A DNA stretch of 64,000 nucleotides from positions 38,214-102,213 of the forward strand of contig JACKQL020000142.1 in the NCBI GenBank assembly GCA_018296165.2, in the 5' to 3' direction. The notes under the pieces are model-generated. The model was not told the origin of the DNA. It ran no database searches and saw nothing but the letters and a program-made list of their open reading frames with translations. This document shows positions 35,380 to 47,653 of the stretch, in pieces; within the stretch, counting starts at the first letter, position 1; each line of letters starts with the position of its first letter. The stretch is from Termitomyces sp. T153. Its lineage: Eukaryota; Basidiomycota; Agaricomycetes; Agaricales; Lyophyllaceae. A program made the translations under genes and the position numbers.

Positions 35380-36819
35380 TCAACTCACCTCTCCAAAAAC
35401 CCTCCTCATATCCTCCATCACCCCCCTCACCTCCCTCTCAACTCTCACATCCTCCTCCTCCATCACATGTACCTCAACCTCCTCTCTCTCAACCTCACCC
35501 TCCAGCATCTGCACCGCCTCCCACAGCTTCCTATGGTTCTCCTCCAGCGTCTTTCTTTCGCGCGCAAATTCTGCTGCGCGTGCGCGGAGCGCAGTTCGAC
35601 GCTGTTGGAGTTCTTGGTGGCGGGTTGAGAGGGTTGAGTGCTGTTTGAGGAGGTCGGAGATGGGTGGGAGGTCGGAGATAGGTGGGAGGTTGCAGATGGG
35701 TGGGAGGTCATCTGGAAGTGTGAGATTGGGGGTAGGTGCGGGTGTGGGGTGGGAGGTGTTGCTAGCTGGAGGCTGAGGCAGAGGTTCGCTGACCACTTGA
35801 GGATGAGGGTTGCTGATTGCTTGAGGCTGTGAAATGGCAGCTCGAGGTTGAGAGTTGCTGGTGGCCTGAGGCGGAGGTTCGTTGGCGGCTTGGGGCGGAG
35901 AGTTGTTGATCGATTGAGGCTGAGGTTTTCTGGTCAGCGGAGGCTGAGAATTACTGGCAGGTAGAGGTTGGGATATGGCGGCCTGAGGGGGAAGGCTGTT
36001 GACAGCTCGAGGTTGAGAAGTGGCAGCGGGAATGGTAACCTGAGGTAGAGCTTTGCTGATGGTCTGAGGCTGCGAAATGGTGGCCTGAGGTTGAGAGTTG
36101 CTGGTGGCCTGAGGCGGAGGTTGGCTGGCGGCTTGAGGTGGAGAGTTGTTGATGGATTGAGGCTGAGGTTTTCTAGTCAGCGGAGGCTGAGAGCTACTGG
36201 CAGGTCGAGGTTGAGAGATGGTGGCCTGAGGGGGAAGGTTGTTGATAGCCTGAGGTTGAGAAGTGGCGGCCGGAATGGTAACCTGAGGTGGAGCTTTGCT
36301 GACCATCTGAGGCTGCGAAATGGCAGCCTGAGGTTGAGAGTTTCTGGTAGCCTGAGGCGGAGCTTTGTTGACGGCCTGAGGGGGAGGTTCACTAGCACTG
36401 ATGGCTTGAGGTGGAGAGTTGTTGACGGCTTGAGGTTGAGATTGGCTAACAGACTGAGACGAAGGTTTCTTGGCAGATCGAGGCTGAGGTTTGTTGGTTG
36501 GCTGAGGACGAGGCGGTCGAAACCGATATCGAGAATGACCTGATGTGGGCTCTGCTGGCTGGGGCGGGGGCGTGGTATCCGCTGAATGCCATGTAGAGGG
36601 CTGGCAGTACCATTCATCATCTGAATCGCTCATGTAGAATCTCATTCGCTTTCTTCTTCCTTGAGAAGAGACACTATGGCCATCACAGTTCACAGGTTCG
36701 GGGGTGTATCTCGGACTGGAGACTTGGAAGAGTCAGATTTATTGATTTTGCTTTTTTTTAAGTACGACAGTGGGATTGAGAGGATGTTAGGTATACTTAC
36801 ACTGATTGTCGTCGACCAT
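35380..36819 (-). CDS. P/Q/S-rich repeat protein with C-terminal coiled coil
   Basis: Small first exon 36819-36803 (MVDDN) joins a long exon, 36715 leftward to 35380. After a charged start (GRRKRMRFYMSDSDDEWYC) the body is about 250 residues of Pro/Gln/Ser/Asn repeats built on short words such as QPQA, NNSPPQA and PPLTRKPQPQS. A whole 81-residue block (beginning PQVTIPAATSQP) is present twice in tandem (roughly residues 140-300). The C-terminal 100 residues are a charged coiled coil (LSTRHQELQQRRTALRARAA, EEVEVHVMEEEDVRVEREVR). No enzyme motif. Such a design suits a scaffold or nuclear protein, but that is inference. The long open frame, in-phase repeat and coiled coil argue it is a real gene. 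Confidence 0.6.
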
Positions 36820-37937
36820 GGATAAGGAAAGGTGTCAGGTTCTTTTTCCGATACGAATTTGATCCGTGGTTTTTTACAAAAAAAAAAACAGACTTGTGGG
36901 GTCATGTGCAGCGTTTAAATCGGACCGCGGCGCCGTTGAAAACAAACTTTTATCTCTGTCTAAACTCTATCGAGTTCTTTCAAAATTCCAATCGTGATAC
37001 ATATATGTGTTATGTCAATGGCTCTGACCCGGGTTTGTTCACTCAGCGCTGTTATCATCCCAATTGACCGCGATTATACTACTACTACTAACTAGAAGAT
37101 TTCTCCAGCAGCGGACATGCTTGTATGTAAGTGCAACACCTGTGTTCTGTGACGTAAACAAATGATCGATCACTGACCTGGCTCTCCAGTGACTGGACAA
37201 GGCACAGTAGAGTATGTACATCGTCGCCTCACTCACCATATCATCTTTTATCTTTACTATCTGTCGAAAACTGGCGGTTCACCGTGATCTCGTGTCAGTC
37301 TCCGGTCTTTCCCTCGAGCCTCTATTTCTGAAGCTGGAAAAACAGCTCCATGGACCACCATCAGTATCGAGTTCAATCCACAGTGTCGGAACGCGGCCTG
37401 CGGTCTGCGGGTCTTGCCCTTAAGTGAGCCTTCACTTCTAAAGCTGTAAACTGCTCCATCGACCCAATCGTCAGTTGCAGAGTCCGCCGTGGCACTGATG
37501 CGGCGGCACAGCTGCTCTGTCATTATCTATGTTCACCCAACATGGTCACTGATAACCGCGACACAAACGTGTTATAAATAAATAAATAAAAAATTGGAAT
37601 TGGGATTGGTGAGGGGACGAATCGTCAGCTGCTCTGTCATCATTCAAGTTCAACCATAGAGCTCCGTTTTCATTTCAGCAGATATGTAGATACTTGTTAC
37701 TAGTATTCGTAGTTGTGGTTGTAGTCGTTTGTATTATAATTCAATATGATATCAGTGCTTACGCAGTTGTGGCCCCGAATTCCAAAACGGGCCCACCTAA
37801 CAATTCTCCACAAGACACTCAAGCATTGGGTGGCGGTATCGTAAAAACACCCTTACCTAAGCCCCTATGCCCGTCAGACACAAAAAAAAAACAAAAACTA
37901 AGAAGAAAAGAAAAGAAGATCTTCTTGGGGCCTGGCA

Positions 37938-38020
37938 CTGTCCCAGAGAGACTTGAACTCTCGATCTTCCGATTGAGAGGAATAACAGTCGGACGCCGTG
38001 ACCAACTAAGCCATGGGACA
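37938..38020 (-). tRNA. tRNA-Asn(GTT) with 9-nt intron
   Basis: Acceptor stem TGTCCCA/TGGGACA with discriminator G, D arm GCTTAGTTGGTCACGGC, anticodon stem TCCGA/TCGGA, loop CTGTTA-A with anticodon GTT (37984-37986 on the other strand), and T arm GAGAG-TTCAAGT-CTCTC. A 9-nt intron (TTCCTCTCA) follows base 37. Mature length 74. Asn is the normal assignment for discriminator G plus GTT. Confidence 0.92.
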
Positions 38021-38574
38021 TGGTTTGGTGGGAGGATAATGTATGGTGATCACTCAACCCTCATCCTGTTATCTTTTGACTTGACTAGCTAGCTGGTCAC
38101 TGTAAAACCTTCTTCAATCAACCCTACCTACCTCTTATATCTATATTTTATATTTCCTTACGCGTCACATTAAATGAGCGGATTCTGATATCCCAGATAA
38201 CCTTTTTGTTTCCTTCCTTCCTTCCTTCCTTCCTTATTTCTTTCTTTCTATCTTCCTTGAAACCTCATGCAACGCAACGCAATGCAGAACCAAAAGAAGA
38301 AAGATCTGTGCATTGTCTGTCTTGTCATCGAGAGTGGACAACGGCCCAGCTTGGAAAACTAGACGGCACTTGGATCGTGGTAGCGTAGTGCAGGATGTGC
38401 GACCAAAGACCAAAGACCAAAGACCCAAGTAGAATTTAGAATTGCACTGTATCCCTTCCGCCATCAACCATTGTCAGATCCAGTGGTGCATACATAGAAA
38501 TCAAAACAGGCCCAGCTGGTAACTGGTAAGTTTGATGACAAAGTCAGGCATAACACTGCCTGAGGACTTTGCAG

Positions 38575-38598
38575 TGTCCCAGAGAGAGACTTGGAATT
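38575..38598 (-). pseudogene. tRNA-Asn 3' fragment
   Basis: Only the acceptor 3' half and part of the T arm remain (TGTCCCAGAGAGAGACTT on the plus strand). A matching fragment in the same sequence context lies at about 53245 in copy B. Confidence 0.6.
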
Positions 38599-38799
38599 GA
38601 ACATATGTATCTGCAGAGGTAGGTTGTGTTGTGGGGTTCCTGAGCTTATCAGGTCTTGCTAGCAAGCTTAACTTGTGCTTATGTTTGTTAGTTTCTATGA
38701 GATTCTTATTCAACCCAAATTGTGAGCTAGAATCATTATTCTTCTTCTGATTCTGATTTGATAATTTAACAAGGGTGAAATGGAACATAAATGAGTCCA

Positions 38800-39365
38800 G
38801 GCATTTTATGCACCAACTAATATAAATCAGTTTGAGAAGCAGATTGCTCTACATAAGCACCAAAATGCTAGATCTTGTGTTATGAAGGATATCATTGAAG
38901 AGGAAACCTTACCATTAACCAACCCAGAGGAACATCACTACATTTCAAAGACCAGAAAATCATCTATCAATCTTTTACAATGGTTGCAAAAGCATAAAAA
39001 TGACCCTGCTATAACAGTATGTCCCAATTTCACTACTTTGTAGTTAAAGTACTAAAATTGTAAACCAGAACTTAATGCCCAAACTCATTGATCATTTTTT
39101 GACATGTCTACTTCCTCAAAATGTTGAAATCAAAGACAAACATTGTGGAAATCTTATCATTAAAGATTCAATCATCTATGAGCACAAGACTTTGCTGATC
39201 AATTACACTACATATGACAATCAACATGATCAAGATACAATCAATCCATGTTGACAGTCTGATGAGATGGTTCTTGCAGATGAAGAGGATTGCAGATTCC
39301 ATCCCTACTGGTATTTCCATATGGTGAAGATTTTCCATGCAATGGTGCAAATTTTAGGAAGTGGA
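38800..39365 (+). pseudogene. Plavaka-like transposase, left part
   Basis: Reads FEKQIALHKHQ, then LTNPEEHHYISKTRKSSINL, DPAI, LIDHFLTCLLPQN, INYTTYDNQHDQDTINP, a stop, and finally FHPYWYFHMVKIFHAMVQI. The blocks NYTTYD..R/H-QDTINP and HPYWYAR.+GIFH are characteristic of the C-terminal half of Plavaka transposases of mushrooms. The gene is cut here by retrotransposon DNA and resumes at 50746. CG is nearly absent. Confidence 0.75.
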
Positions 39366-39720
39366 TGTCACGACCCGTCCCCTGGACCCCCGCACATCGT
39401 CCAGCAACCCCCCGATTCCCCAAAACCCCCAACGCTCCGCCGAACTTCCACCCATGCCCTGCGCCTATTTCAGTTGGCCCCAACGCAACCCCGGCTAACT
39501 CCAACGCCTCCCCGGCTAACTCTGATGCCTCCTTGGCTAACTCCAACGGCCCCCTGGCCAACTTCGATGCCTTCCCCGCAGCCACTGACACTTACCCTGG
39601 ATCTCCCGAACCCCAAGAACCACCCCCGCTGTTCCCGATCTTTGCCACCCATCCATCAACTCAACACCCTGGTTCCTCCGACCCATTCCGGAGTACCACG
39701 ACAACCTTGGGGCGACCCAC
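39366..39720 (+). repeat. truncated LTR of the TGTCAC family
   Basis: Starts TGTCACGACCCG inside the Plavaka reading frame and resembles the first 330 bp of 9802-10487, but is rich in CG, so it is a much less decayed copy. It ends where the Gypsy LTR begins, and its right half is not found beyond the Gypsy element. Confidence 0.6.
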
Positions 39721-40357
39721 TGATGAGCCCCAGTTATTGCTGAGCACCATTTTTGGCATTCTTGTGGCATTGCAGACTTAGCGGCAGCTGACTACTTTGT
39801 ATTTGACACAAGTCACAACACTCAGCACATGGGACCGAGCCCGAGGGTTGGACCAAAGCACGAGACCCTAGCGACCACGAGACTTATCAAGCACGAGAAA
39901 TATCATGAGGAGTCTGGAGCTTGGGCCTAGATCATCAAGGCCTAGACCCCCTAGCAACGATTACTAGCGACCCTAGCGATCCTGGTGACAAAACGGCATT
40001 CTCCTACCATATAGGGACAAATTATCAGACACGTACCTTTTTACTATCATTTCGTTTGCCGAGCTTACCAACATACTTGAATGGCATCTATGCTTCAGGT
40101 GTTGACATCGGACTCTTTTCTTGTTTTGGTTTTTGTTAGCAATTAAGCGTCGCCAAGACTTCGCCTAGGATTTTTCACTTAGTTACAGACTGACGCCTTG
40201 TATGCACCATAAGCACAGTGACAGACGCCGTCGCTAGTAGTACTTATTTGTTTACTTTCACATACTATACTTCAAAACGTATAAATACTGACTGTACATA
40301 GACACATACATACACACGGAGGAGAGAACAGAGAACCCCCTTCGAAGTCAACTAGCT

Positions 40358-40395
<38 letters not shown>

Positions 40396-40638
40396 AGCCT
40401 ACCAGCTTGATATTACACTTTGCCTTTCTTTCCCTTACCCTGTCTTTGACTCCGGCTTAGCGACGAGCCTCCTCGACTTCAACTTCGACTTAGTTTGGTA
40501 CCAACTGCGGGTACCCATTCATGTTAATTCGACTTAGCAACTCTAGCGACTTTGGCTAGTAACTAGATCACGTTTGTCCCCTGGTTCCCCTCCTTCCTTT
40601 ACCATTGGCTCTTTCCCTACTCTTCTCACCACCGTTAC
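39721..40638 (+). repeat. Gypsy 5' LTR
   Basis: 918 bp starting TGATGAGCCCC. A TATA-like box (CGTATAAATA) lies near 40279. A CT microsatellite (about 40358-40394) sits downstream, probably in the transcribed leader. The 3' LTR lacks about 24 bp present here near 39.88 kb, and most other differences are C/T or G/A. Confidence 0.92.
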
Positions 40639-40854
40639 AATGACCTCTGCTGGCGATAGTGCCTTCTTTCTACTTCACCCCCACGTCACAACTTTTGCTC
40701 TAGTTCTCTGGGACGGTTACTGACTCGCCCTCAACTATTAAATTCCTACTGCCAGCTACCCTATCTAGTGACTAGTGTCAGGTCCTCTCTTTAGGTTTCC
40801 TGCACGGCACTAGGCGGCATAGGAGCACATCATTTTGGAGCCCACCGCGAGGGT

Positions 40855-43800
40855 ACTTTGAAGTTAACCATTCCGCCAGAAACAAGAGCTCAAGCAAAAC
40901 GTTGCTTGGAAAACCTTATTGAACCACCCCCGTCTACCCTTTTGACCCCTCAGCACTCTTCGACAGCAGTCCGTCCTTGACCTCTTGCCGACAAACTCAA
41001 AACTGCTAGAAACCTTTGTGATGTTAGCGAAATCCTTGCTGATTTTCCAGGCGCCTTTATCAAAAGTTTCCTTGATGCACCACTTTCACCTTTGACACCT
41101 ACCGACTCTCTATTCTTCCCAGAAGCTCAATCTATCCCTTCATCACCAACTAACCCCTTTCCTTTGCTAAATCCGACAATCGCTAACATGAACAATGACC
41201 CCGTCGCTCAGCGTGCTAGAATGCCGCCGCGCAATGACACAACTGCGCCTAAGTGGGATGAGAGTCACCCTAGGGAACTCCCCCAATACTTCAAGGAACT
41301 GGAATATCTCTTCGCTGACTGTGGCATTGCTGACAACACGCAGAAGAAGGAATATGCAGCTTGATACATCTCTTATGACACGGCAGAAACCTGGCTTGGC
41401 CTACCTGAATTTGGCAACAACGTTATTATCGGCAACAACGCTCCTCAACCATATACGTACCAGGAATGGAAAGCGGCAGTGCTTAGGTTGTACCCTGGCG
41501 CTGACGCTAGCGCTTGTTATAATCTTGGCGACCTGGAACGACTTGTCAACCAGACTTTCAACAGCGGCTTAGCGACTTTGGGAAGATTCTCCGACTACTA
41601 CAGAGATTTCCAACGTATCGCCAGATGGTTACTCGCTAATGGCAAACTCTATCGAAATGAGGAACGTTGCTTGTTCCAACAAGGTATCCCTACGTCGCTA
41701 TGGTCTAAAATTGTTTGCCGTCTCGAAATCACTCTTCCCGACCACCATCCTGAGGACCCTTATGAAGTTGACCAAGTTTTCAAAGGCGCAAAGTGGGTTT
41801 TAAAGGGAACAGACACCTCTACAACCAAGACCAGCAATGGCACCAGCGGTATTCATACGTCACCACCACCCACCCCTTCGCATGCGCCTAAGCAAGAAAC
41901 TTTGGAATTAGCGACCACTACAGCGATTGTCAGCGCCCTGGAACGTTTGGAAGCTCTGTTGACCAACAGTAACGCCCAACCTCGTCAACAGTTCGCTAAC
42001 AGCACTTGCCACTTTTGTGGTGAAACTGGTCATACTATAGTCTGGGGCACTTGTATAAAGCTGGAGCAAATGATCTTACAAGGAAAGGTTTGTCGTAATG
42101 CTGAAGGCAAGATCATTTTACCATCTGGCGCTATGATTCCCAATTATTTTGGCAAGCGACTATACATGGAACGCATCAAGGAATGGCACCGGCTTAACCC
42201 AGGACAAATTGTCACAGGCAGACTCTCTTCTAATGCTAACCCAGATCCAGAGCAGGCAGCTATGCAGCAGTCGCTAATCCATGAGGTAATGCAACAGGAC
42301 GTCGTTATGAGCCGAGTGCTAAGCAAGGAAGAACAGATAGAGGCTTTGGAGCGCGAACTCTTTGCACTCAGGCAAAATGGTGAAAAATTTGACGGCGTAC
42401 AAGTTCCCCATGCAGCTTATCGACCAGCAAATGTTACCCCAAAGGCAACACCAATGGCAACCCCATCGACTAGCGACACTTCTGCGACTTCATCCCCTCC
42501 CGATTCAATGCCAGCTCCTGCCGCTAAGCCTGCCGACATAGGCAAAGCCCCTGAACATACCGTCGCTAAAGAACAACTGCCTGTCGCTAAGGAACCTGTT
42601 GCTCAGCCCCCCATCCATCCGTTTTCTGGCATCCCTAGTCGCTACGCCCCCCCCGCTAACAGGAATTTCACTGCTCCCGACAGAACTAACGATGGCGCAT
42701 ATCGAACTATGCCACCCATTTACGACATTGAGCAATCCAAGGCAGTTTTCGAACGGGTTTTAAGCACCAAGGTTACAGTATTGGTTGGCAAACTTTGCTC
42801 AGTATCACAGGACATTAGGAATCAGTTTAGGACAGCGGTTACGCCCAAACAATTGGTAGGCACTAGCGCTAATACGGTACAGGACCCCAGCAACATTTTT
42901 GAAGATATTTTGCCAACGTTCGCTATTGAAGAACCCCAGTTTTCGCTTGGATCCAACACCAATACCGCTAACGGACTTACCTCTGACAAGGCACCATTTG
43001 CTTCTGTTGACCCTGTTGAAGCTTACATCGATTTGCTACCCCATGGAGAAGAGCCTGTGGTGCTCACTGTCGCTAAGGATTCTCAGTCACTTCGTACCAT
43101 CATGATGCTGATCGACAACAAAGAGGAAGTGGAATGCATTCACGACAGTGGTTCTCAGATAATTTCGATGTCTGCAGAAATTGCCAGCAACATTGGGCTA
43201 TCTTACGACCCTAACATTGTGTTAAATATGCAGAGCGCTAACGGTACCATGGATTGATTGCTAGGACTTGCGCGCAACATACCCTGCACTATTGGCGACA
43301 TAACGATTTACCTCCAGATCCACGTTTTATGGTCCCCCGCCTATGACATTCTACTCGGATGCCCCTTTGATGTATTAACTCAAAGTACGGTCAACACAAT
43401 TAGCAACGTTGAAACCACCATAACAATCACGGACCCCAATACTGGCCAACGGCGCACTATCCCTACCTTTCCACGTGGCAAATCCAAGAGAAACAACCGC
43501 CAAAATGTTCGCTTTGAAACAGAGGCACCCCGTTGCTTTCATTGCCAAAGGCATTGAAGAAGATAGCAACATAGTGATCGTTATCAGCTATGACCATTCA
43601 ACTGGTCTAGCGACTTGTATAGCTTCTTGTGACTTGGACAAAGACGTTTTACTTACCAATTCTGACCCACAGACTGATCCCGCGCTAGCATACCTTTACA
43701 CTATGGCTAGCAACATTTCCAATTTGTCCCTTCCACCTCGTGCTTATCTTGTTTCTACTGATACCTCTAACCCCTTGATTCTTGGACAGACTTTACCACT

Positions 43801-46800
43801 TGATACATATGTTACAGACACTACCCCCACCTACGTTAACATTCCATTCCCCGCTCAATATGTCGCTAACGAACCCCCTAAGCGAAAAGGAGTCCAGGTC
43901 AAGAAGAAGTACAAGCCCGTCGCTATGAAGACCAAACCAGTCACCAGCCACGTTAGTGAGGACTTTCGAATCAAGTGCCAGATTATTGGCAATCCACTAG
44001 TGACACTCCCTCTGCTTAACCCGAATCTGCCACCTTTTGTCCCGACAAAGCAATTCACTAGTGAGCAACGAGCAAAACTGGTTAAGGACCATGACACAGG
44101 GTTCCTCACTAGCAACGAAATCAATGTATTAGTCGACATGGTCGCCAAACAGGAAAAAGCTTTTGCTTGGGAAGATTCCAAATGGGGAAGCTTGCGCCCC
44201 GACTTCTTCCCACCCATGTGCATACCGACAATTCCACACATACCGTGGGTCCAGCACAATCGCCCCATACCCCCAGGGCTAGAAAAGGAAATATGCAAGA
44301 TTATTCATGGCAAAATTAGCACTGGCATCTATGAACCTTCAAACTCCGCTTACCGCTCACGATGGTTTTGCGTTCTCAAGAAAAATGGTAAGCTCAGGAT
44401 TGTGCACAGTCTCGAGCTGCTAAACCATGTCACCATCCGCCATTCTGGAGTACCACCTTTTCCAGATCACGTTGCAGAATCTTTTGCTGGACGCATCTGT
44501 GGTGCCACTCTTGACCTCTACGTTGGCTACAATGAGCGACTTATTGACCCAGCATCACGTGACTTAACGACATTCCAGACTCTGTTTGGCGCCCTTCGCT
44601 TAGTGACCTTGCCGATGGGATGGACCAACTCTGTGCCTATATTTCATGATGACATTACCTTTATTTTGCAGCCAGAGATCCCCCATAACGTGCTCAGCTT
44701 TATCAACGACATTGGCACTAAAGGACCCAAGGACTGGAAGATTGTTAATGGTAAACCCGCTAAACATCCCGCTAACTCGAACATTTGCCTAGCGCTATGG
44801 GAGTTCTTTGAACTTCTTCAACAGGATTCTCCAGCGAATGAAATACTGCGGTGGAACCTTTTCAGGTCATAAGCTTGTGCTCTGCGCCCCTACATTCAAG
44901 ATTCTAGGCCACGTCTGCACGCCTAGCAGTCAAATTCTTGACGAAAGTTGCCTAGCGCTAATCGAGTGATGGGGCCCTTGCAAGTCGCTATCAGAAGTTC
45001 AGGCCTTCCTAGGTACCATTGGAGTACTAAGAATGTTCATCAAGAACTTCGCCCATCGAGCCAACAACCTAACAAAACTTACTTGTGTTGGCGTCCCTTT
45101 CAAGTTTGGCCCTGATCAAATAAATGCTCAATGGGACCTCGTGAAAGCTTTACGAGATGCTAAGCCCCTAGTTCCTATTGATTATGAATCACCTGACCCT
45201 GTTATCTTAGCAGTGGATACATCATACATAGCAGTTGGATATTACCTCTGTCAATGTACTAGCAATAATCGCAAGGAACACCGCTACAACTGCTTTGGGT
45301 CGATCACGCTAAACAACAGAGAAGCCCAATTCAGCCAGCCCAAGTTGGAACTCTATGGTCTTTATCAAGTGCTACAAGCTTTACAGATGTACCTTATTGG
45401 CGTCAGGAACCTTATTGTTGAAGTTGATGCTCACTACATTAAGGGTATGCTTCAGAACCCCGACATCCAGCCTTCCGCTAGCATGAACCACTGGATCATG
45501 GTGATTTTAATGTTTCACTTTGAGCTGGTTCACGTTAAGGGAACTTTCCACGGTCCTGATGGTCTCTCGTGATGCCCGCCACAGCCTGGTGACCCTCCAG
45601 TCAATGATAGTGACAACTCTGTCTACGAGGATTGGATTGATCGCTTGCATGGGTTCGTCCATCAAGTCCAGTTACCGCTGCTGCTACTTTGCCAAGTTTC
45701 CACGGCTTCTTGTCATCTACCTCCCTTGGTCGAGTACGATTATTTGCATCCTTTAGCGAGTCTCGCCAGTGGCACTGACACTCTCCCCTGAGTAGTGACC
45801 AGCGATGATATACTACCTCTCTGAGATGATGGCACCACTACTTATAGCGACGTACCCCGCAGTGCCAAAGCTATCACCAGTGATGCTCGCGTACTTTTAG
45901 TAGAGAAATGGCTTCACGATCTCGTCAGACCTGAAGGGCTTAGCGACAAAGATTATGCTGCTTTTGTTCGCTACGCCTCGATGTTCCTCGTCACGGGAGG
46001 CAAACTTTGGTGAAGAAAGCAAGATGGCGCTCACAAGCTGTTTGTTCCCACCATGAGTCGTTTACGAGTCCTGAGGGCTATGCATGACGACTTGGGACAT
46101 AGAGGTCTTTTCGCTACTTGCTCAGCCCTCCTAGAATGATTTTGGTGGCCTTAAGTTAGCGCTGATATTGTGTGGTACCTTTGGACATGCCATCCCTGCC
46201 AGATACAGCAGACGACCAAGGTTCTCATTCCGCCAACTGTCGCTATGCCAGTGCCCTTGTTCAGCAAGTTATACATTGACACCATGTTCATGCCGCCCTC
46301 AAATAAGTTCAAATACATCATTCAAGGACGTTGTTCGCTGACTCATTACCCCAAGTTTCATATGCTTGCCAGAGAGAACACCAAAGCCATCACTAAGTGG
46401 CTGTATGAGGATGTCATTTGTCGATGGGGGGTGCTTAGCGAAATAGTTACCGACAATGGACCCCCAATCCTAAAGGCGGTTACCTACTTGGTGAAGAAGT
46501 ATAACTTGCACCATATCCAGATCTCTGGTTACAATAAGCATGCTAATGGAATAGTCGAGCGGCCTCATTTTGATGTTTGCCAAGCCCTCTTCAAAGCGGT
46601 TGATGGTGATCAGTCTAGGTGGAGTACCACTACTTACTCAGTCTTTTGGTCAGAATGTGTTACAGTGCGCAAGCGAATAGGTTGCTCCCCTTATTTTGCG
46701 ACAACTGGTACCCACCCTCTCCTGCCTGCTGACATAGTAGAAGCGACATATTTGCAACTGCCGCCAAACTCACTGTTGTTGACAACTGACCTCATAGCCC

Positions 46801-47282
46801 ATTGAGCAATTGACCTTCAGCGTCGCCAAGAAAATCTAGATCGCCTTCACAGCCAAGTTCTTAGCACTCGTTCCTTAGCAGCCATTCGCTTCGAGACAGA
46901 ACATGCCGCTACGATCCGCGATTACAATTTCAAAACAGGCACCCTCGTACTCATGAGGAATACTAGAATCGAGGTAACGCATAACAAGAAGATGAAACCT
47001 CATTACCTAGGCCCACTAGTGGTAATCTCTTGCAACTGTGGAGGCGCTTACATTGTTTGTGAATTAGATGGTTCCGTATTACATTGCCCCATTGCCACCT
47101 TTCGCCTAGTCCCCTATTTTGCTAGAGAACACATAACAGTGCCTAGCGACACTTTCAACGTCAACACCTCTCGGCTCAGAGAACTGGAGTGGACTGAACT
47201 CATTGACGACAACGATACTGGCGACGTTACCAATGAAGAAGAAAACTACCTTTTTTTGCTAAGCTTTAGCAACTTATTTTGA
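40855..47282 (+). pseudogene. Gypsy gag-pol, disabled by TGA codons
   Basis: Gag region (from about 40.86 kb) includes LTIPPETRAQAKR and, at ATG 41188, MNNDPVAQRARMPPRND. A knuckle CHFCGETGHTIVWGTC lies near 42.0 kb. The protease-like block is HDSGSQIISMS. Reverse transcriptase has TLDLYVGYNERLIDPASRD, TFQTLFGALRLVTLPMGWTN and SFINDIG in place of YIDD. RNase H begins PVILAVDTSYIAVGYYLC. Integrase has HDDLGHRGLF..CHPCQ, DTMFMPP, VTDNGPP and NGIVERPHF, then a GPY/F-like end (HYLGPLVVI, GGAYIVCELDG). Premature stops: TGA at 40978, 41362, 43255, 44967, 45570, 45789, 45822, 46011, 46137 and 46803; TAA at 46152. Frame changes lie near 43.5 kb and 44.815 kb. No chromodomain was seen. Confidence 0.93.
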
Positions 47283-47653
47283 CTCTGCTTCATTTCTTAT
47301 TGTGCCAAACCCCCCTATTATCCAGGAAACTATCACAAATACAACCCATTACTTGACATTCCTTCCTTGTCTCAATGCGGTGCTTGGCCCTTCTGTTGCT
47401 AGCGCTTGGCACGTCTCCAGAGGTGCTTTGCCATGATGATTTACTGAGCGTTTGCCATCAGACATTGCTAGCGTTAGGTGACAGTCGCTAGTACCCCCAA
47501 GTGATTTTGCTCTTTTTTTTTTCTCTGTTCCATCTGTTTCTGAGTTTCGTTAACAATATACTATACATTTTTTTTTTTGGCCCCTCAAGGGGGCTAATCT
47601 GTATCCATACTATGAAAAACAAAAAGAAAATTATATACAGGAGGTGACTGGCG
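47283..47653. other. spacer between pol and the antisense gene
   Basis: Convergent 3' ends. Contains T-rich tracts on both sides (47512-47523 and 47570-47578) that could serve polyadenylation of either strand. TAGCGAC-type motifs continue here (for example GTCGCTA at 47484). Confidence 0.5.

Larger units (their letters stand above)
36938..38610. repeat. segmental duplication, copy A (with tRNA-Asn)
   Basis: Shares extended similarity with 51732-53260: the ACAAACTTTTATC start, an ACT microsatellite site (about 4 units here at 37077), the tRNA-Asn gene, the CTTCC/CTTTC tract, the AACGCAACGCAA stretch and a GAGGACTTTGC + tRNA fragment at the right end. Copy A has about 400 bp near 37.26-37.66 kb that copy B lacks. 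Confidence 0.85.

Noticed and set aside
36091..36620. Arg/Leu-rich (+) and Leu/Pro-rich (-) frames overlapping the P/Q-rich gene
   Set aside because: Shadows of the repetitive minus-strand gene; the overlapping frames have no splice logic or domain.
39267..39781. Pro/Asn/Ser-rich plus-strand frame starting in the Plavaka relic
   Set aside because: It runs through the truncated LTR with its short internal repeats and into the Gypsy LTR, so it crosses two insertion junctions.
41362..46805. Possible recoding of TGA as a sense codon in the Gypsy element
   Set aside because: The same copy has a lost catalytic Asp, a TAA and a frameshift, and TGA sits at CGA positions of the family. Decay is the simpler reading, and host genes here end in TGA normally.
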